Assembly (NCBI RefSeq): GCF_000231055.2
Contig: NZ_CM001466.1
Coordinates: 1,480,900-1,544,899, forward strand
Length of the DNA stretch: 64,000 nucleotides
Direction: 5' to 3'
From: Saccharomonospora azurea NA-128
GTDB lineage: Bacteria; Actinomycetota; Actinomycetes; Mycobacteriales; Pseudonocardiaceae
Below the pieces are notes generated by a model. That model was not told where the DNA came from, did no database searches, and worked only from the letters and a program-made list of their open reading frames with translations. This document shows, one piece after another, positions 47,374-59,702 of the stretch. The stretch's first letter is position 1. The number at the start of each line of letters is the position of its first letter. Position numbers and translations under genes: made by a program.

Positions 47374-48423
47374 GTGGCCCTGACCGATCCTGTCGACGCA
47401 CGCCTGCTCGCCGCCCTGGCCGAGTCGGGCAAAATCGCCGTGCACGAACTCGCGGCGAGAGTCGGGATGGATCCGCGGGACGTCGCCTACCGCCTCGTCG
47501 GACTGTCGGCGCAGGGACTTCCCCTCCTCGTCGGTGTCGAGAGCGACCCCGCAGGCCTGCGCGCGGCTCTCGCGGCGCACTCGCCGCCCCCGTACCCGGG
47601 AGCTCACCAGGTCACCGGTCCACCGAGTGGGCCGTACCAGGTGCAGGGCGCACCCAGCGGCCCGTACCACGTCCAAGGCACGCCCAGCGGGGCCTACCAC
47701 GTTCACGGCACACCGAGCGGTCCTCACCCGGTGCACGGCACGCCCAGCGGTGCTCACCACGTCCAGGGCACACCCAGCGGCGCCTACCAGGTGCACGGCA
47801 CGCCGAGCGGGTCGTACCCGGTGCACGGCACACCGTCCGGCGCCTTCCCCGTCTCCCCGCCCGGCGCCCCACCACCCCATCACGCGGCGCCCCCGGCTCC
47901 GGCCTCACCGCCGCCCGCGCCGGATCCGGTGATGAGCACCTGGGGACCACCGCAGAGCGCGCAGTGGGCCCGGGGCGATCAACTGCCCACCGCCGAGGCA
48001 CCGAAGCAGGGACGGCCCGGCGACGCACTCGACACCGTCGGGCTGGAGGGCGAGCAACTGGCCGTGCAGCTGCTGGAGGTCCAGGACCCGGCCGACTACC
48101 TGTTCTCGGCGGCGGGTTACTCCCTGGAGGACGACGAGCGCGCCGTGGTCGTGCACACGGAGATCACGAACAAGGGCTCGATCCCGTTCGCGTCGCTGCC
48201 CGACAACTACCTCGAACTCCTCACCGCCGACGGCGGCACGATCGCGAAGGCCCCCGTCTCACTGACCTCCCGGCCCCCGCACAAGATCGGCGTCCAACCG
48301 GGCGAGACGAGCGGCGGACACACGGTGTACGTCGTCAGCGAGTCGGTGCGCGTGACCGGGGTCCGCTGGAGCCCGAGGCCCGAACCCGACGGGCGCAGCC
48401 TCGTCTGGTCGCTCGACGACTAG
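47374..48423 (+). CDS. AsnC-type wHTH protein with 10-residue repeats
   Basis: About 349 residues from GTG (VALTDPVDARLL). Residues 5-50 look like the winged HTH of Lrp/AsnC proteins (DARLLAALAESGKIAVHELAARVG). After a short linker come eight repeats of 10 residues close to (H/Q)V(H/Q)GTPSGAY (residues 79-158), then a Pro-rich linker and a C-terminal beta-rich domain (residues 225-349; LEVQDPADYLFSAAGYSLEDDERAVVVHTEITNKG) like the extracellular immunoglobulin-type domains of some lipoproteins. There is no membrane segment. This mixture is unusual. The translation may be leaderless. Confidence 0.8.
   Translation: MALTDPVDARLLAALAESGKIAVHELAARVGMDPRDVAYRLVGLSAQGLPLLVGVESDPAGLRAALAAHSPPPYPGAHQVTGPPSGPYQVQGAPSGPYHVQGTPSGAYHVHGTPSGPHPVHGTPSGAHHVQGTPSGAYQVHGTPSGSYPVHGTPSGAFPVSPPGAPPPHHAAPPAPASPPPAPDPVMSTWGPPQSAQWARGDQLPTAEAPKQGRPGDALDTVGLEGEQLAVQLLEVQDPADYLFSAAGYSLEDDERAVVVHTEITNKGSIPFASLPDNYLELLTADGGTIAKAPVSLTSRPPHKIGVQPGETSGGHTVYVVSESVRVTGVRWSPRPEPDGRSLVWSLDD
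47608..47847 (+). repeat. eight 30-bp in-frame tandem repeats
   Basis: Eight units of 30 bp (for example caggtgcacggcacgccg then agcgggtcgtac) follow without gaps. Differences are mostly at third positions, so the protein repeat is conserved more than the DNA. Confidence 0.85.
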
Positions 48424-48424
48424 C

Positions 48425-48784
48425 TCACCCTGCCGCCACGAGCACCATGTAGGCGGCCGACGCCCCGGCGAGCAGCAGGTAGAGGCCGGGAAAGGCGAGG
48501 TTGTGGAAGACCCGAGCGCGCACATGGGCGACGACGGCCCCCACGAAGAACAGGAGCAAGCCGACTCCGGCGGCGACGCCGAGCCAGCGCAGCCCGGCCA
48601 GCCCGGCGACCAGTCCGATCGCTCCCGCCAGTTTCAGCGTCGCGAGGTACGGCAGCGCACGGGCGGGAACACCGACCTCGGCGGAGTTCTTCAGCACGAA
48701 ATCCGCCTTCACGTAGTCCGCGGCGGCGATGGCCGCATTCGCCACGATGCACACGATCGTGGCGACGAGAAGAACCGTCGTCAT
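48425..48784 (-). CDS. DoxX-like membrane protein
   Basis: A 119-residue four-helix membrane protein with the DoxX pattern (LPYLATLKLAGAIGLVAGL; FVGAVVAHVRARVF). Divergent from an ECF41-type sigma factor, 129 bp between starts, which suggests control by it; the family takes part in redox and stress membrane complexes in Mycobacterium. It ends one base from the converging repeat protein gene. Confidence 0.85.
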   Translation of the reverse strand: MTTVLLVATIVCIVANAAIAAADYVKADFVLKNSAEVGVPARALPYLATLKLAGAIGLVAGLAGLRWLGVAAGVGLLLFFVGAVVAHVRARVFHNLAFPGLYLLLAGASAAYMVLVAAG

Positions 48785-48913
48785 GCGCCGCACCTCCGCG
48801 TGCACCGGACGATCTGTACGCTCATCAGCGGTACTCCCTCCCGAGTGATGTGAGCTGTCGGACGGTGGTCTCACCCGTCCCGACGTCTCTCATCCCGGAA
48901 AGGTGACAGCCCG

Positions 48914-49768
48914 GTGATACCGGTGTCCGTCTTCGAAGCAGCTCGGCCCCGACTGACGGCGATGGCGTTTCGCATCCTCGGATCCGTCCACGACGCCGAC
49001 GACGCCGTGCAGAGCACCTGGATCAAGGCATCGACCGCCGACACCGACGGCCTCCGCAACCCGGACGCGTGGATGACGACCGTGCTCAGCCGCGTGTGTC
49101 TCGACCAGCTGCGCAGGCGTCGCCGCCACGGTGAGGACGCCCTGTGCGCCGACGAACTCCCCGCCGAGGTCCTGACGGCGGACGAACGCTACCTGCGGAG
49201 GGAGGACGTCTCCCGCGCGCTGATGGTCGTCCTCCACCGACTCACCCCCGCGCAACGCGTCGCCTACGTGCTGCACGACCTGTTCGACTTCCCGTTCCGG
49301 GACGTGGCGCGGGCACTCGGCACCAGCGCCGGCAACGCCAAGCAACACGCCAGCAGAGCCCGCCGACGCATCGCGCACTCCACGTTCGTGCCCGGCGACG
49401 TCGACGAATCGGTGGTCGGTTCGGTGGTGGACGCCTTCCTCGCGGCGGCAGCGGGCGGCGACATCGACCGCATGCTCGCCCTGATGACCGACGACTGCGT
49501 ACGCACCGTCGACGCCGGCCTCGTCCCCGCCGGCACGCCCACCGCCGTCACCGGCGCTTCCGCGGTGGCGGAGGAGACCACGCTGTTCGCCGATCGCATC
49601 CGCGCCAGCACTCCGGTGCTGGTCGACGGACACCCGGCGTACGTCATCGCCCCCGGCGGTCACCCGATCGCGGTCGTCCGCATCGAGCTCAGGAACGGCC
49701 GAATCGCAGCGATCGACATCCGACCGTCCGCTCGCTCGACGTTCACGCTGCCGCGGCCACTGTGCTGA
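48914..49768 (+). CDS. ECF41-type sigma factor
   Basis: A 284-residue ECF sigma factor from GTG. Region 2 (FRILGSVHDADDAVQSTWIKA) and region 4 (YVLHDLFDFPFRDVARALGTSAGNAKQHASRARRRI) are complete, followed by a C-terminal SnoaL-like extension of about 110 residues, the regulator domain of the ECF41 group. ECF41 genes normally lie next to a COE (carboxymuconolactone decarboxylase/oxidoreductase/epimerase) gene; here the divergent neighbour is DoxX. Confidence 0.88.
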   Translation: MIPVSVFEAARPRLTAMAFRILGSVHDADDAVQSTWIKASTADTDGLRNPDAWMTTVLSRVCLDQLRRRRRHGEDALCADELPAEVLTADERYLRREDVSRALMVVLHRLTPAQRVAYVLHDLFDFPFRDVARALGTSAGNAKQHASRARRRIAHSTFVPGDVDESVVGSVVDAFLAAAAGGDIDRMLALMTDDCVRTVDAGLVPAGTPTAVTGASAVAEETTLFADRIRASTPVLVDGHPAYVIAPGGHPIAVVRIELRNGRIAAIDIRPSARSTFTLPRPLC

Positions 49769-49798
49769 GCGGCGGCGACGGGCCCTTCGGCGGACGTC

Positions 49799-50725
49799 TC
49801 AGGACTCGGCACGCAGGGTGTCGAGTGCGGCCGCGAGATCGGCCGGATACTCGCTGGTGAACTCGACCCACCGGCCGTCGCTGGGATGGGCGAAACCGAG
49901 TGTCCGCGCGTGCAGCCACTGCCGGGTCAGCCCGAGCTTGCGGGCGAGCACGGGGTCCGCGCCGTAGGTGAGGTCGCCGACGCACGGGTGTCGCATCGCG
50001 GAGAAGTGAACCCGGATCTGATGCGTCCGGCCGGTCTCCAACCGGATGTCGACCAGTGACGCGGCGCGGAACGCTTCGGCCACCTCGTAGTGGGTGACCG
50101 ACGGACGCCCACCCGACACCACCGCGAACTTGTAGTCGTGCCGGGGATGCCGGTCGATGGGGGCGTCGATCGTGCCGCGCGTGGGGTCCGGGTGGCCTTG
50201 CACGAGGGCGTGGTAGCCCTTCGTCACGGTGCGTTCCTTGAACGCCCGCTTGAGCGTCGAGTAGGCGTGCTCGCTCTTCGCGACCACCATGACGCCCGTG
50301 GTGCCCGCGTCGAGTCGGTGCACCACGCCCTGCCGCTCCGCCGCGCCCGAGGTCGAGATGCGCAGGCCCGCCGCGGCGAGGCCGCCCACCACGGTCGGCC
50401 CCGTCCAGCCCGGGCTGGGGTGCACGGCGACGCCCACCGGCTTGTCGACCACCACGATGTCGTCGTCCTCGTGGAGGATCCCCATCCCCTCCACCGGCTC
50501 CGCGACGATGTCGGACGGCGCGTCGGGTTCGGGCAACGTCACCTCCAGCAACCCGCCCGCCAGCAAGCGGTCGGACTTGCCCGCGGGCCGGCCGTCCAGA
50601 AGCACCTCGCCCGCGGAGGCGAGCTCCGCCACGACCGTGCGGGACAGCCCCAGCAACTTGGCCAGTCCCGCGTCGACCCGCATCCCGTCCAGCCCGTCGG
50701 GCACGGGCAACATGCGACTGCTCAC
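49799..50725 (-). CDS. rluD: RluA-family 23S rRNA pseudouridine synthase
   Basis: A 308-residue protein. An S4 RNA-binding domain (residues 10-70) is followed by the catalytic domain with HRLDAGTTG (catalytic Asp) and [21 protein letters not shown]. It converts uridines of 23S rRNA helix 69, if it is RluD as gene order suggests. Starts at a GTG overlapping the lspA stop (GTGA); an ATG is four codons in. Confidence 0.92.
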   Translation of the reverse strand: MSSRMLPVPDGLDGMRVDAGLAKLLGLSRTVVAELASAGEVLLDGRPAGKSDRLLAGGLLEVTLPEPDAPSDIVAEPVEGMGILHEDDDIVVVDKPVGVAVHPSPGWTGPTVVGGLAAAGLRISTSGAAERQGVVHRLDAGTTGVMVVAKSEHAYSTLKRAFKERTVTKGYHALVQGHPDPTRGTIDAPIDRHPRHDYKFAVVSGGRPSVTHYEVAEAFRAASLVDIRLETGRTHQIRVHFSAMRHPCVGDLTYGADPVLARKLGLTRQWLHARTLGFAHPSDGRWVEFTSEYPADLAAALDTLRAES

Positions 50726-51363
50726 GCGTCCGCTCGCCCCTTCCCGTCCGTGTCCTGCTCGTCCGAGCCGGTCTCCTTCGACTGCTTCCCTCGCGGGATC
50801 ATGCTCCCGTCGTAGTCGCGCCCCAGCAGGGTGAGCAGGACGATCAGTCCCGCACCGATGGTGATCGCCGAGTCCGCGGCGTTGAACACGGGGAAGAACT
50901 CGCCGTTGGGCGCGAACACGGAGATGAAGTCGACCACGTGCCCCTGGAACGCCTCGGGCGCCCGAAAGATTCGATCGGTGAGGTTGCCGAGCGCTCCGGC
51001 CAGCACGAGCCCGAGGCCGACCGCCCACCCCGCCGACCGGAGTCGGCGGGCGAACCACACGATCCCGATCACGACGGCCGTGGCGACGGCCGTCAGGATC
51101 CACGTGCCGCCGATGTCCATGCCGAACGCCGCGTACGGGTTGCGCAACAGCTGGAAGTACACCGCGCCCCCGAGCAGCCGGATCGGCTCCTCTCCCTCCA
51201 GGGTCGCCGTGACGACCACCTTGGTGACGAGGTCGACGGCGTAGGCGAGCACCGCGACGAGGGCGAGCAGACCCACCCTGCGGCGGGGGAGGACGGGCTG
51301 CGACGGCACCTCGGTGTCCGAGGGGTCAGGTTGCTGCTCGGTGTTCACCGCTTCATTGTCCAC
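50722..51363 (-). CDS. lspA: lipoprotein signal peptidase
   Basis: A 213-residue aspartic membrane peptidase with four helices and the two catalytic Asp motifs: GNLTDR near 127 and FNAADSAI near 160. It removes signal peptides from prolipoproteins such as the GH18 protein here. It has an acidic N-terminal extension and charged C-terminal tail typical of actinomycetes. GTG start. Confidence 0.95.
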   Translation of the reverse strand: MDNEAVNTEQQPDPSDTEVPSQPVLPRRRVGLLALVAVLAYAVDLVTKVVVTATLEGEEPIRLLGGAVYFQLLRNPYAAFGMDIGGTWILTAVATAVVIGIVWFARRLRSAGWAVGLGLVLAGALGNLTDRIFRAPEAFQGHVVDFISVFAPNGEFFPVFNAADSAITIGAGLIVLLTLLGRDYDGSMIPRGKQSKETGSDEQDTDGKGRADA

Positions 51364-51419
51364 GTCCGGTGTCGGCGCCGGTCACGCGACCGTGGCGGAC
51401 CCCCTCGCTCTCGACGCGA

Positions 51420-52898
51420 TCAGTCGCCGCTCTCGCCCATCCACCGCGCGATGGGTCCGGCGCGGCCGACGGCGCGCAGCCGGCGTTCGGTGGCGTCGCG
51501 GGCCGTCTCGGTGGTGACGATGAGCAGCTGGTCCTGCTCCTGCAGGCGGGTCGTGGCCTCCGGTGTGAACGCCTTGCCCCGGCGGACCACGAGACTCACG
51601 TTCGCCCCCCGAGGCAACCGGAGCTCGGCGAGGTAGACACCGTGCAGGCGGGATCGACGCGGGATCCGGATCTGGAGCAGCACCGCGCCCAGCTCCTCCA
51701 GCGGGGCCGCGTCGATGTCGATCTGGTGCGGCTCCGAGACCGAGGCGACACCGAGCACGCGCGCGAGCGGCGTCATGAACGCGGTCTGCAACAACGTGTA
51801 GGCGATGACGATCACGAACACGCCGTCGACCAGCAACGGGGCTCCGGGATACCCGGCGGCGAGCGGGATGGTCGCCAACACGATCGGCACCGCACCCCGA
51901 AGCCCCGCCCACGACAGGAACGCCTGCTCTCGCCAGGGCACCCGGAACGGCGTCGTCGCCAGCGCCACGGCGATGGGCCGCGCGATCAGAAGCGCCACGA
52001 GTCCGGCCAGCAGACCGGGCACGATCGCGTGTCCCAGCCTGTCCGGCGACGCGAACAGCCCCAACAGCACGAAGACCCCGATCTGTGCGATCCAGCCCAG
52101 CCCCTCCGCGAACGACAGGGTGTTCGAGTGGTGCGGCAACCGGGAGTTGCCGAGCACCAGGCCTGCCAGGAAGGTGGCGAGCAGCCCCGACGCTTCCGCC
52201 AGTTGCGCGGACGCGTACGCGAGCACGCACATCGCCACGGTCGCCAACGGGTAGAGGCCGGTCGCGGGCAACGCGCTGCGGCGCAGCACCACACCCCCGC
52301 CGAACCCCACGGCCAACCCGATCACCGCTCCCACGCCGAGCTGGTAGACCAGTTGGAGCGGCAAGCCCCAGTCGACCGCCACACCGGTGGTGATCAGCAC
52401 CACGGCGATGTAGCTCGGCGCATCGTTGAGCCCGGACTCCAGCTCCACGACACCCGAGAGTCGGCGGCCGATCCCGGAGGACCGCAGTACCGAGAACACG
52501 GCCGCGGCGTCGGTGGACGACAGCACCGCGCCCCACAGCAGCGCGGTGCGCCAGTCGAGATCGAGCAGCCAGTGCAGAGCCGCACCGGTCACCACGACGG
52601 TGATCACGACGGCGACGACCGACAGCACGACACTGGGCCAGAGTCCGGGCCGTACGGCCGACCAGTCCGTCGTCAGGCCGCCTTCGACGAGGATCATCAC
52701 CAGCGCCGCGATCCCGAGCGTCTGCATCAGGGTGGCGTCCTCGAACTGGACGCCGAGACCGGCCTCCCCGATCAGGACACCGATCCCGAGGTAGATCAGC
52801 AGCGACGGCACACCGAGCCGGATGGAGAACCGGACGGCGAACGCCGAGGCGAGTAGAACGAGCGCGCCCGCGCCCAGGACCACGGGCAGCTCGTTCAT
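51420..52898 (-). CDS. K+ or Na+/H+ antiporter, CPA1 NhaP2 type
   Basis: A 492-residue transporter. About 12 helices; the CPA motifs ELESGLNDAPSY and SSTDAAAVFSVLR are present. C-terminal 130 residues form a TrkA-C/RCK-like domain (DAAPLEELGAVLLQIRIP, SLVVRRGKAFTPEATTRLQEQDQLLIV), as in NhaP2/CvrA. Start ATG MNELPVVL follows GAGGTGA. In operon between the DUF167 gene and lspA. Confidence 0.92.
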   Translation of the reverse strand: MNELPVVLGAGALVLLASAFAVRFSIRLGVPSLLIYLGIGVLIGEAGLGVQFEDATLMQTLGIAALVMILVEGGLTTDWSAVRPGLWPSVVLSVVAVVITVVVTGAALHWLLDLDWRTALLWGAVLSSTDAAAVFSVLRSSGIGRRLSGVVELESGLNDAPSYIAVVLITTGVAVDWGLPLQLVYQLGVGAVIGLAVGFGGGVVLRRSALPATGLYPLATVAMCVLAYASAQLAEASGLLATFLAGLVLGNSRLPHHSNTLSFAEGLGWIAQIGVFVLLGLFASPDRLGHAIVPGLLAGLVALLIARPIAVALATTPFRVPWREQAFLSWAGLRGAVPIVLATIPLAAGYPGAPLLVDGVFVIVIAYTLLQTAFMTPLARVLGVASVSEPHQIDIDAAPLEELGAVLLQIRIPRRSRLHGVYLAELRLPRGANVSLVVRRGKAFTPEATTRLQEQDQLLIVTTETARDATERRLRAVGRAGPIARWMGESGD

Positions 52899-52908
52899 GT
52901 CACCTCGC

Positions 52909-53202
52909 TCAGCCTGATCCGCGGGTCTCCGCATCCCTCAGCTCGGCGAGGCGGTCGGCGGTGCCTCCCCCGTCGGGGAGCTCCACGAGCTTGTCCCGCG
53001 ACCGCTGTCCCTTCACGACAGTCACATCACGGGCTCTGACCCCGAAAGCGTGGGCCAGCACCGTGCACACCGCAGCGTTCGCCTTGCCGTCGACGGCGGG
53101 CGCTCGGACGGAGACCACCAGAGCCTCGCCGAGCGCCCCGTTCCATGTTCCGCCGACGACGTCGCGCTTCGCTCCGGCCTTCACCCGGACGGCGAACCGC
53201 AT
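52909..53202 (-). CDS. DUF167 (YggU) protein
   Basis: A 97-residue protein: MRFAVRVKAGAKRD, then VRAPAVDGKANAAV and KGQRSRDKLVEL. DUF167 proteins are universal small proteins of unknown function. It is 11 bp after ileS and 10 bp before the antiporter gene. Confidence 0.9.
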   Translation of the reverse strand: MRFAVRVKAGAKRDVVGGTWNGALGEALVVSVRAPAVDGKANAAVCTVLAHAFGVRARDVTVVKGQRSRDKLVELPDGGGTADRLAELRDAETRGSG

Positions 53203-53213
53203 ACGATCACCCG

Positions 53214-56402
<3,189 letters not shown>

Positions 56403-56479
56403 CTGGTGCGCTCCTCGCGGTTTCGCTGTCTCGCTCAGGCCGTGCCTGCCACCGGTCGGTGATGGCGTGCTCGGGGACG

Positions 56480-56672
56480 AAACGGCGTCGGCGACGCACG
56501 TACCGCGGTACCACCCCGCTTGCCCGCGCGGGACCACAGCGCGGACCACTCGTTCGACGGCTGTGACGGGCCGGTCCCGTCCGGTTCTACTGAGACTCTC
56601 GTGTCGCGGATGTTCGCCACGCGAGTCCGTTCTTCCGGAAGCTCCCCGGTGATGGCCGGATCAACGCCTGTG
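56480..56672 (-). ncRNA. ileS T-box riboswitch
   Basis: On the minus strand the T-box core GGGGTGGTACCGCGGT is at 56517-56502 and the Ile specifier codon ATC, in GGCCATCACCGGGG, is at 56653-56651. The GGAGCTTCCGGAAGAACGG and AGTAGAACCGGACGGG stretches between match the known actinobacterial ileS T-box. A -10-like TACTCT is at 56684-56679. There is no U-rich terminator, so control should be on translation: uncharged tRNA-Ile frees the SD of ileS. Confidence 0.9.
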
Positions 56673-56742
56673 TCGTACAGAGTAGCCCTGGTCACCGCCG
56701 TGCCGACCCGGGGCCCGTCCCTCGTGGACCGGCCTGCTCGCC

Positions 56743-57723
56743 TCAGGCGGTGTTCCGGCGTGCGACCCGGCGCCGCCGGTGGGCGGCGGCCAGCGCGGCA
56801 TCGGGGCCGCACAGTCCGCACGGAGTGAATCCCAGCTCCCGGGCTTCCCTCACCGCCAGCGGAATGGTCGCCCGAGTACCGAGCCAACCGCAGTGGCCGA
56901 GGTGGTAGCGCGGGAACTCGTCCACCACCAGGACCTCCGCCAGGAGATCCGACACCAGCAGTGCGTCGTCGACGGAGGAATTCTCCTCGGGAGGATCGAC
57001 ATCCGCCCCGGCGAGCTCACCCGACGAGGCCAGAAGCGCCGTGCGGGGCGCGGTGTCGGTCAGCGGATCGATCCCGCCCGCCGACACGGGCTCCCTGGCC
57101 GACACGACCGGTTCCTCGTCCGGCTCCGCGTCGACCGGGGCCGCCACGAGAGTCGCCTCCGCGGACCCGCCACGAGCGTCGCCCGCAGTGTCGGAGGAGC
57201 CCTCCGCAGTCGGTTCGGCTCCGGAGACGGCGGCGGCGCCGGAGCCCTCGTTCGACCGCTCGGTGTCGGCGACGACGTCCGACCGGTCGGCGTCGGCCGT
57301 CACCGTGTCGACCGGGTCGGTGACCTCGGTGGGCGTCGTCTCGTCGACGACCTCACCGGCCTCGGCCGACCCGACCGCCTCACGTGCGCCGGAAACGGAG
57401 GCCCCCTCAGCGACCTCGAGGTCGCGGCCATCCGGCTCGACGGACGTGGAGGCGTCGGTTGCGTCGGTTGTGCCGGTCTCGCCGGTCTCGTCGGTCTCGC
57501 TGCCGTCGTCGTTCGCCGTGCCGTTGTCGGCATCGGCGCGAGACGGTTCCGACTCCCTCGCCGGACCGGACATGCTCCGTCGCACGCGGTCGACGAGCAG
57601 AAGCACCCCGGCGAGGCCGGAGGCACCGATCGACACCCAAGCCCACACGGAGCTGGCTGTGACGAGTGCCGCCACCACCAACCCCAGGGCGATCAGCACC
57701 AGAAGCAGGACGATGTAGAGCAC
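56743..57723 (-). CDS. membrane protein with acidic linker and C-terminal Cys/His motif
   Basis: A 326-residue protein. Two short helices (residues 3-23 and 27-46) are followed by 200 residues of Asp/Glu/Thr/Ser/Ala low complexity and a compact C-terminal domain: DEFPRYHLGHCGW, then TRATIPLAVREARELGFTPCGLCGP. H-x-x-H-C and C-x-x-C could bind zinc. I do not recognise a named function, but this end domain occurs in other actinobacterial membrane proteins near wag31. It lies between wag31 and ileS. Confidence 0.78.
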   Translation of the reverse strand: MLYIVLLLVLIALGLVVAALVTASSVWAWVSIGASGLAGVLLLVDRVRRSMSGPARESEPSRADADNGTANDDGSETDETGETGTTDATDASTSVEPDGRDLEVAEGASVSGAREAVGSAEAGEVVDETTPTEVTDPVDTVTADADRSDVVADTERSNEGSGAAAVSGAEPTAEGSSDTAGDARGGSAEATLVAAPVDAEPDEEPVVSAREPVSAGGIDPLTDTAPRTALLASSGELAGADVDPPEENSSVDDALLVSDLLAEVLVVDEFPRYHLGHCGWLGTRATIPLAVREARELGFTPCGLCGPDAALAAAHRRRRVARRNTA

Positions 57724-57789
57724 GGTGAATTACAGCACAGACACGGACGTCACGACCGGGTGACCTGCCATAACGTCCGTCCGGCTGCC

Positions 57790-58629
57790 TCAGCCGGCCT
57801 CAGCGCGCGGACCGAACGAGTACCCCTGCCCGCTGCTGCTCGACTCGCTGGAGCTCGACGTGGACGCCGACGCGGGCGCCGCCGATCCCCTGTCGTCCAA
57901 CTCGCGCAACTGCGACTCCAGGAAGCCCCGGAGACGCGTCCGGTACTCGCGCTCGATTGTGCGCAGTTCCTCGATCTTCTTGTTGAGCGCGGTCTTCTCG
58001 GTGTTGAGGTTGTTCAACGTCTCGGTGTACTTGCGCTGCGCCTCGCGATCCATGTTGGTCGCCTTCTCGCGCGCCTGGCGCTCCAGAGTCTCGGCCCTGG
58101 TGCGTGCCTCGTTCAGCATGGTCTCGGCGCGGGTCCGCGCCTCGTTGACCATCGAGTCCGCCTTCGACCGGGCGTCCGACAACAGCTGCTCGGACTTGGT
58201 CCGCGCCTCGGCGAGCATGCTGTCCGACTCGGTCTTCGCCTCGGCGGTGAGCCGGTCGGCCATCTCCTGCGCGAGGCCGAGCACCTTCGCCGCCTGGACG
58301 TTCGGCTCGCCGCTGTCGGGCATCAGGCCCGTGGCCTGCGTCTGCTCCATCGCCGAAGCGGGCGGCGGAACCGGCGCCAAGCGGCGTGACGGCGCGTCGT
58401 CACGGGCGCCGTGTGCCTTCGCGGATTCCAACTCGCTACGAGTTGATTCCAACTCGGCATCGAGCTGTTCGACCTGCTGCCGCAGCTCGTTATTGTCCTC
58501 AATCAACCGGGCAAGCTCGGTCTCCACGAGGTCGAGGAACGCGTCCACCTCGTCCTCGTTGTAGCCCCGCTTGCCGATCGGAGGCTTGCTGAACGCGACG
58601 TTATGCACGTCAGCAGGAGTCAACGACAT
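57790..58629 (-). CDS. wag31: polar growth scaffold DivIVA/Wag31
   Basis: A 279-residue protein with the DivIVA head ([33 protein letters not shown]) and a long coiled coil with repeated EARTxAE blocks; Ser-rich tail. It gathers at poles and directs wall growth in actinomycetes. SD GAGGTGAT. Position after sepF and yggT is typical. The Thr in the head (T4) corresponds to the region phosphorylated by PknA/PknB in Mycobacterium. Confidence 0.96.
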   Translation of the reverse strand: MSLTPADVHNVAFSKPPIGKRGYNEDEVDAFLDLVETELARLIEDNNELRQQVEQLDAELESTRSELESAKAHGARDDAPSRRLAPVPPPASAMEQTQATGLMPDSGEPNVQAAKVLGLAQEMADRLTAEAKTESDSMLAEARTKSEQLLSDARSKADSMVNEARTRAETMLNEARTRAETLERQAREKATNMDREAQRKYTETLNNLNTEKTALNKKIEELRTIEREYRTRLRGFLESQLRELDDRGSAAPASASTSSSSESSSSGQGYSFGPRAEAG

Positions 58630-58679
58630 CAGATCACCTCACGCACTCCATGGCCTGCCGTTCGCACCCGGGTTCCCCG

Positions 58680-58973
58680 CTACCCGGGCAGCGCCAGTTG
58701 CATCAGTATGAACACAACCAACAGCAGCACCATAATCGATAGGTCTAGTCCCACACCGCCGATCCGTACGATCGGAATAATCCGTCGCACGAGCCGAACC
58801 GGTGGGTCGGTCACTGTGTAGATGGTCTCGAGCGTCACCGCAACCCCGCCGGCAGGGCGCCAGTCACGAGCGAAGGCGCGCACGAGCTCCACCACGATAC
58901 GCGCCGTGAGCAGCAGCCAGAACGCGAACAGCAGCCAGTACAGAATCATGCGGACAGCGACCACGGTGACCAC
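58680..58973 (-). CDS. YggT family membrane protein
   Basis: A 97-residue protein with two hydrophobic helices around TVTDPPVRLVRRIIPIVRIGGVGLDLS, the YggT/CcmA-like motif. Family members are associated with division and sporulation loci. It lies 23 bp after sepF. GTG start, with an ATG eight codons in as alternative. Confidence 0.9.
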   Translation of the reverse strand: MVTVVAVRMILYWLLFAFWLLLTARIVVELVRAFARDWRPAGGVAVTLETIYTVTDPPVRLVRRIIPIVRIGGVGLDLSIMVLLLVVFILMQLALPG

Positions 58974-58996
58974 TCTGCCACACGTCGGCTTCGTGA

Positions 58997-59620
58997 TCAG
59001 TGGCGGAGGAACAATCCGCCTTCCGCGATCCGCCTGCGATCCTCCGCCGTCACGTCCACGTCCGGCGGTGAGAGCAAGAACACTTTGTTGGTGACCTTGT
59101 CCATGGATCCGCGGAGCGCGAAGGCCAGACCTGCCGCGAAGTCCACCAGACGCTTGGCGTCGGCGTTCTCCATCTCCGTCAGGTTCATGATCACAGGCGC
59201 GCCGTCGCGGTACGCCTCACCGATCTCCCGCGCCTCCGCATAGCTGGTCGGGTGCAACGTGATGATCCGGCTCAGCGGGTCGCGCGCCGCAGCGGACTCC
59301 GGCGCCGGTGCCACAGAACTCATCGGACGCACCCGGGCCACCGGCTCGGGCTGACGGTCCATGGCGAGCGAGCCGTGGACGGCGGGCTCACTCCGGGAGG
59401 AGGTGCGACGAGCCCGAGCCGGGGGAGCCTCGGCCTCCTCGAATTCGTCCATGACCCGATAACGCGGGCGTGACCGCCTCGGCGAGTCCTTGTACGTCGA
59501 CTCGTCGTAGGAGTAGTCGTCACCCTGGTAGTCGCGCCGGTAGTCGTCGTCGAAGTCGTACTCGTCGTCCTCGGCAGGGACCATCCCGAAGTAGGCCTTC
59601 AGCTTCTGCAGCGCGCTCAT
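58997..59620 (-). CDS. sepF: cell division protein SepF
   Basis: A 207-residue protein. N-terminal amphipathic [13 protein letters not shown], disordered Asp/Arg-rich linker, and a C-terminal SepF domain ([48 protein letters not shown]). It links FtsZ to the membrane in actinobacteria, which lack FtsA. SD GGAGAGG. Order ftsZ-pgeF-yggS-sepF is standard. Confidence 0.96.
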   Translation of the reverse strand: MSALQKLKAYFGMVPAEDDEYDFDDDYRRDYQGDDYSYDESTYKDSPRRSRPRYRVMDEFEEAEAPPARARRTSSRSEPAVHGSLAMDRQPEPVARVRPMSSVAPAPESAAARDPLSRIITLHPTSYAEAREIGEAYRDGAPVIMNLTEMENADAKRLVDFAAGLAFALRGSMDKVTNKVFLLSPPDVDVTAEDRRRIAEGGLFLRH

Positions 59621-59702
59621 GCCTCTCCCTCGCCCTCCACGGTCTACTCGTGCGGTCCAACACACGGCCGGGCCGCCTTGGATGCCGCTCGGGTGGACCT
59701 TG

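Noticed and set aside
49799-51103. Longer pseudouridine synthase reaching into lspA
   Set aside because: The extra N-terminus is out-of-frame lspA sequence; the GTG overlapping the lspA stop is a better start.
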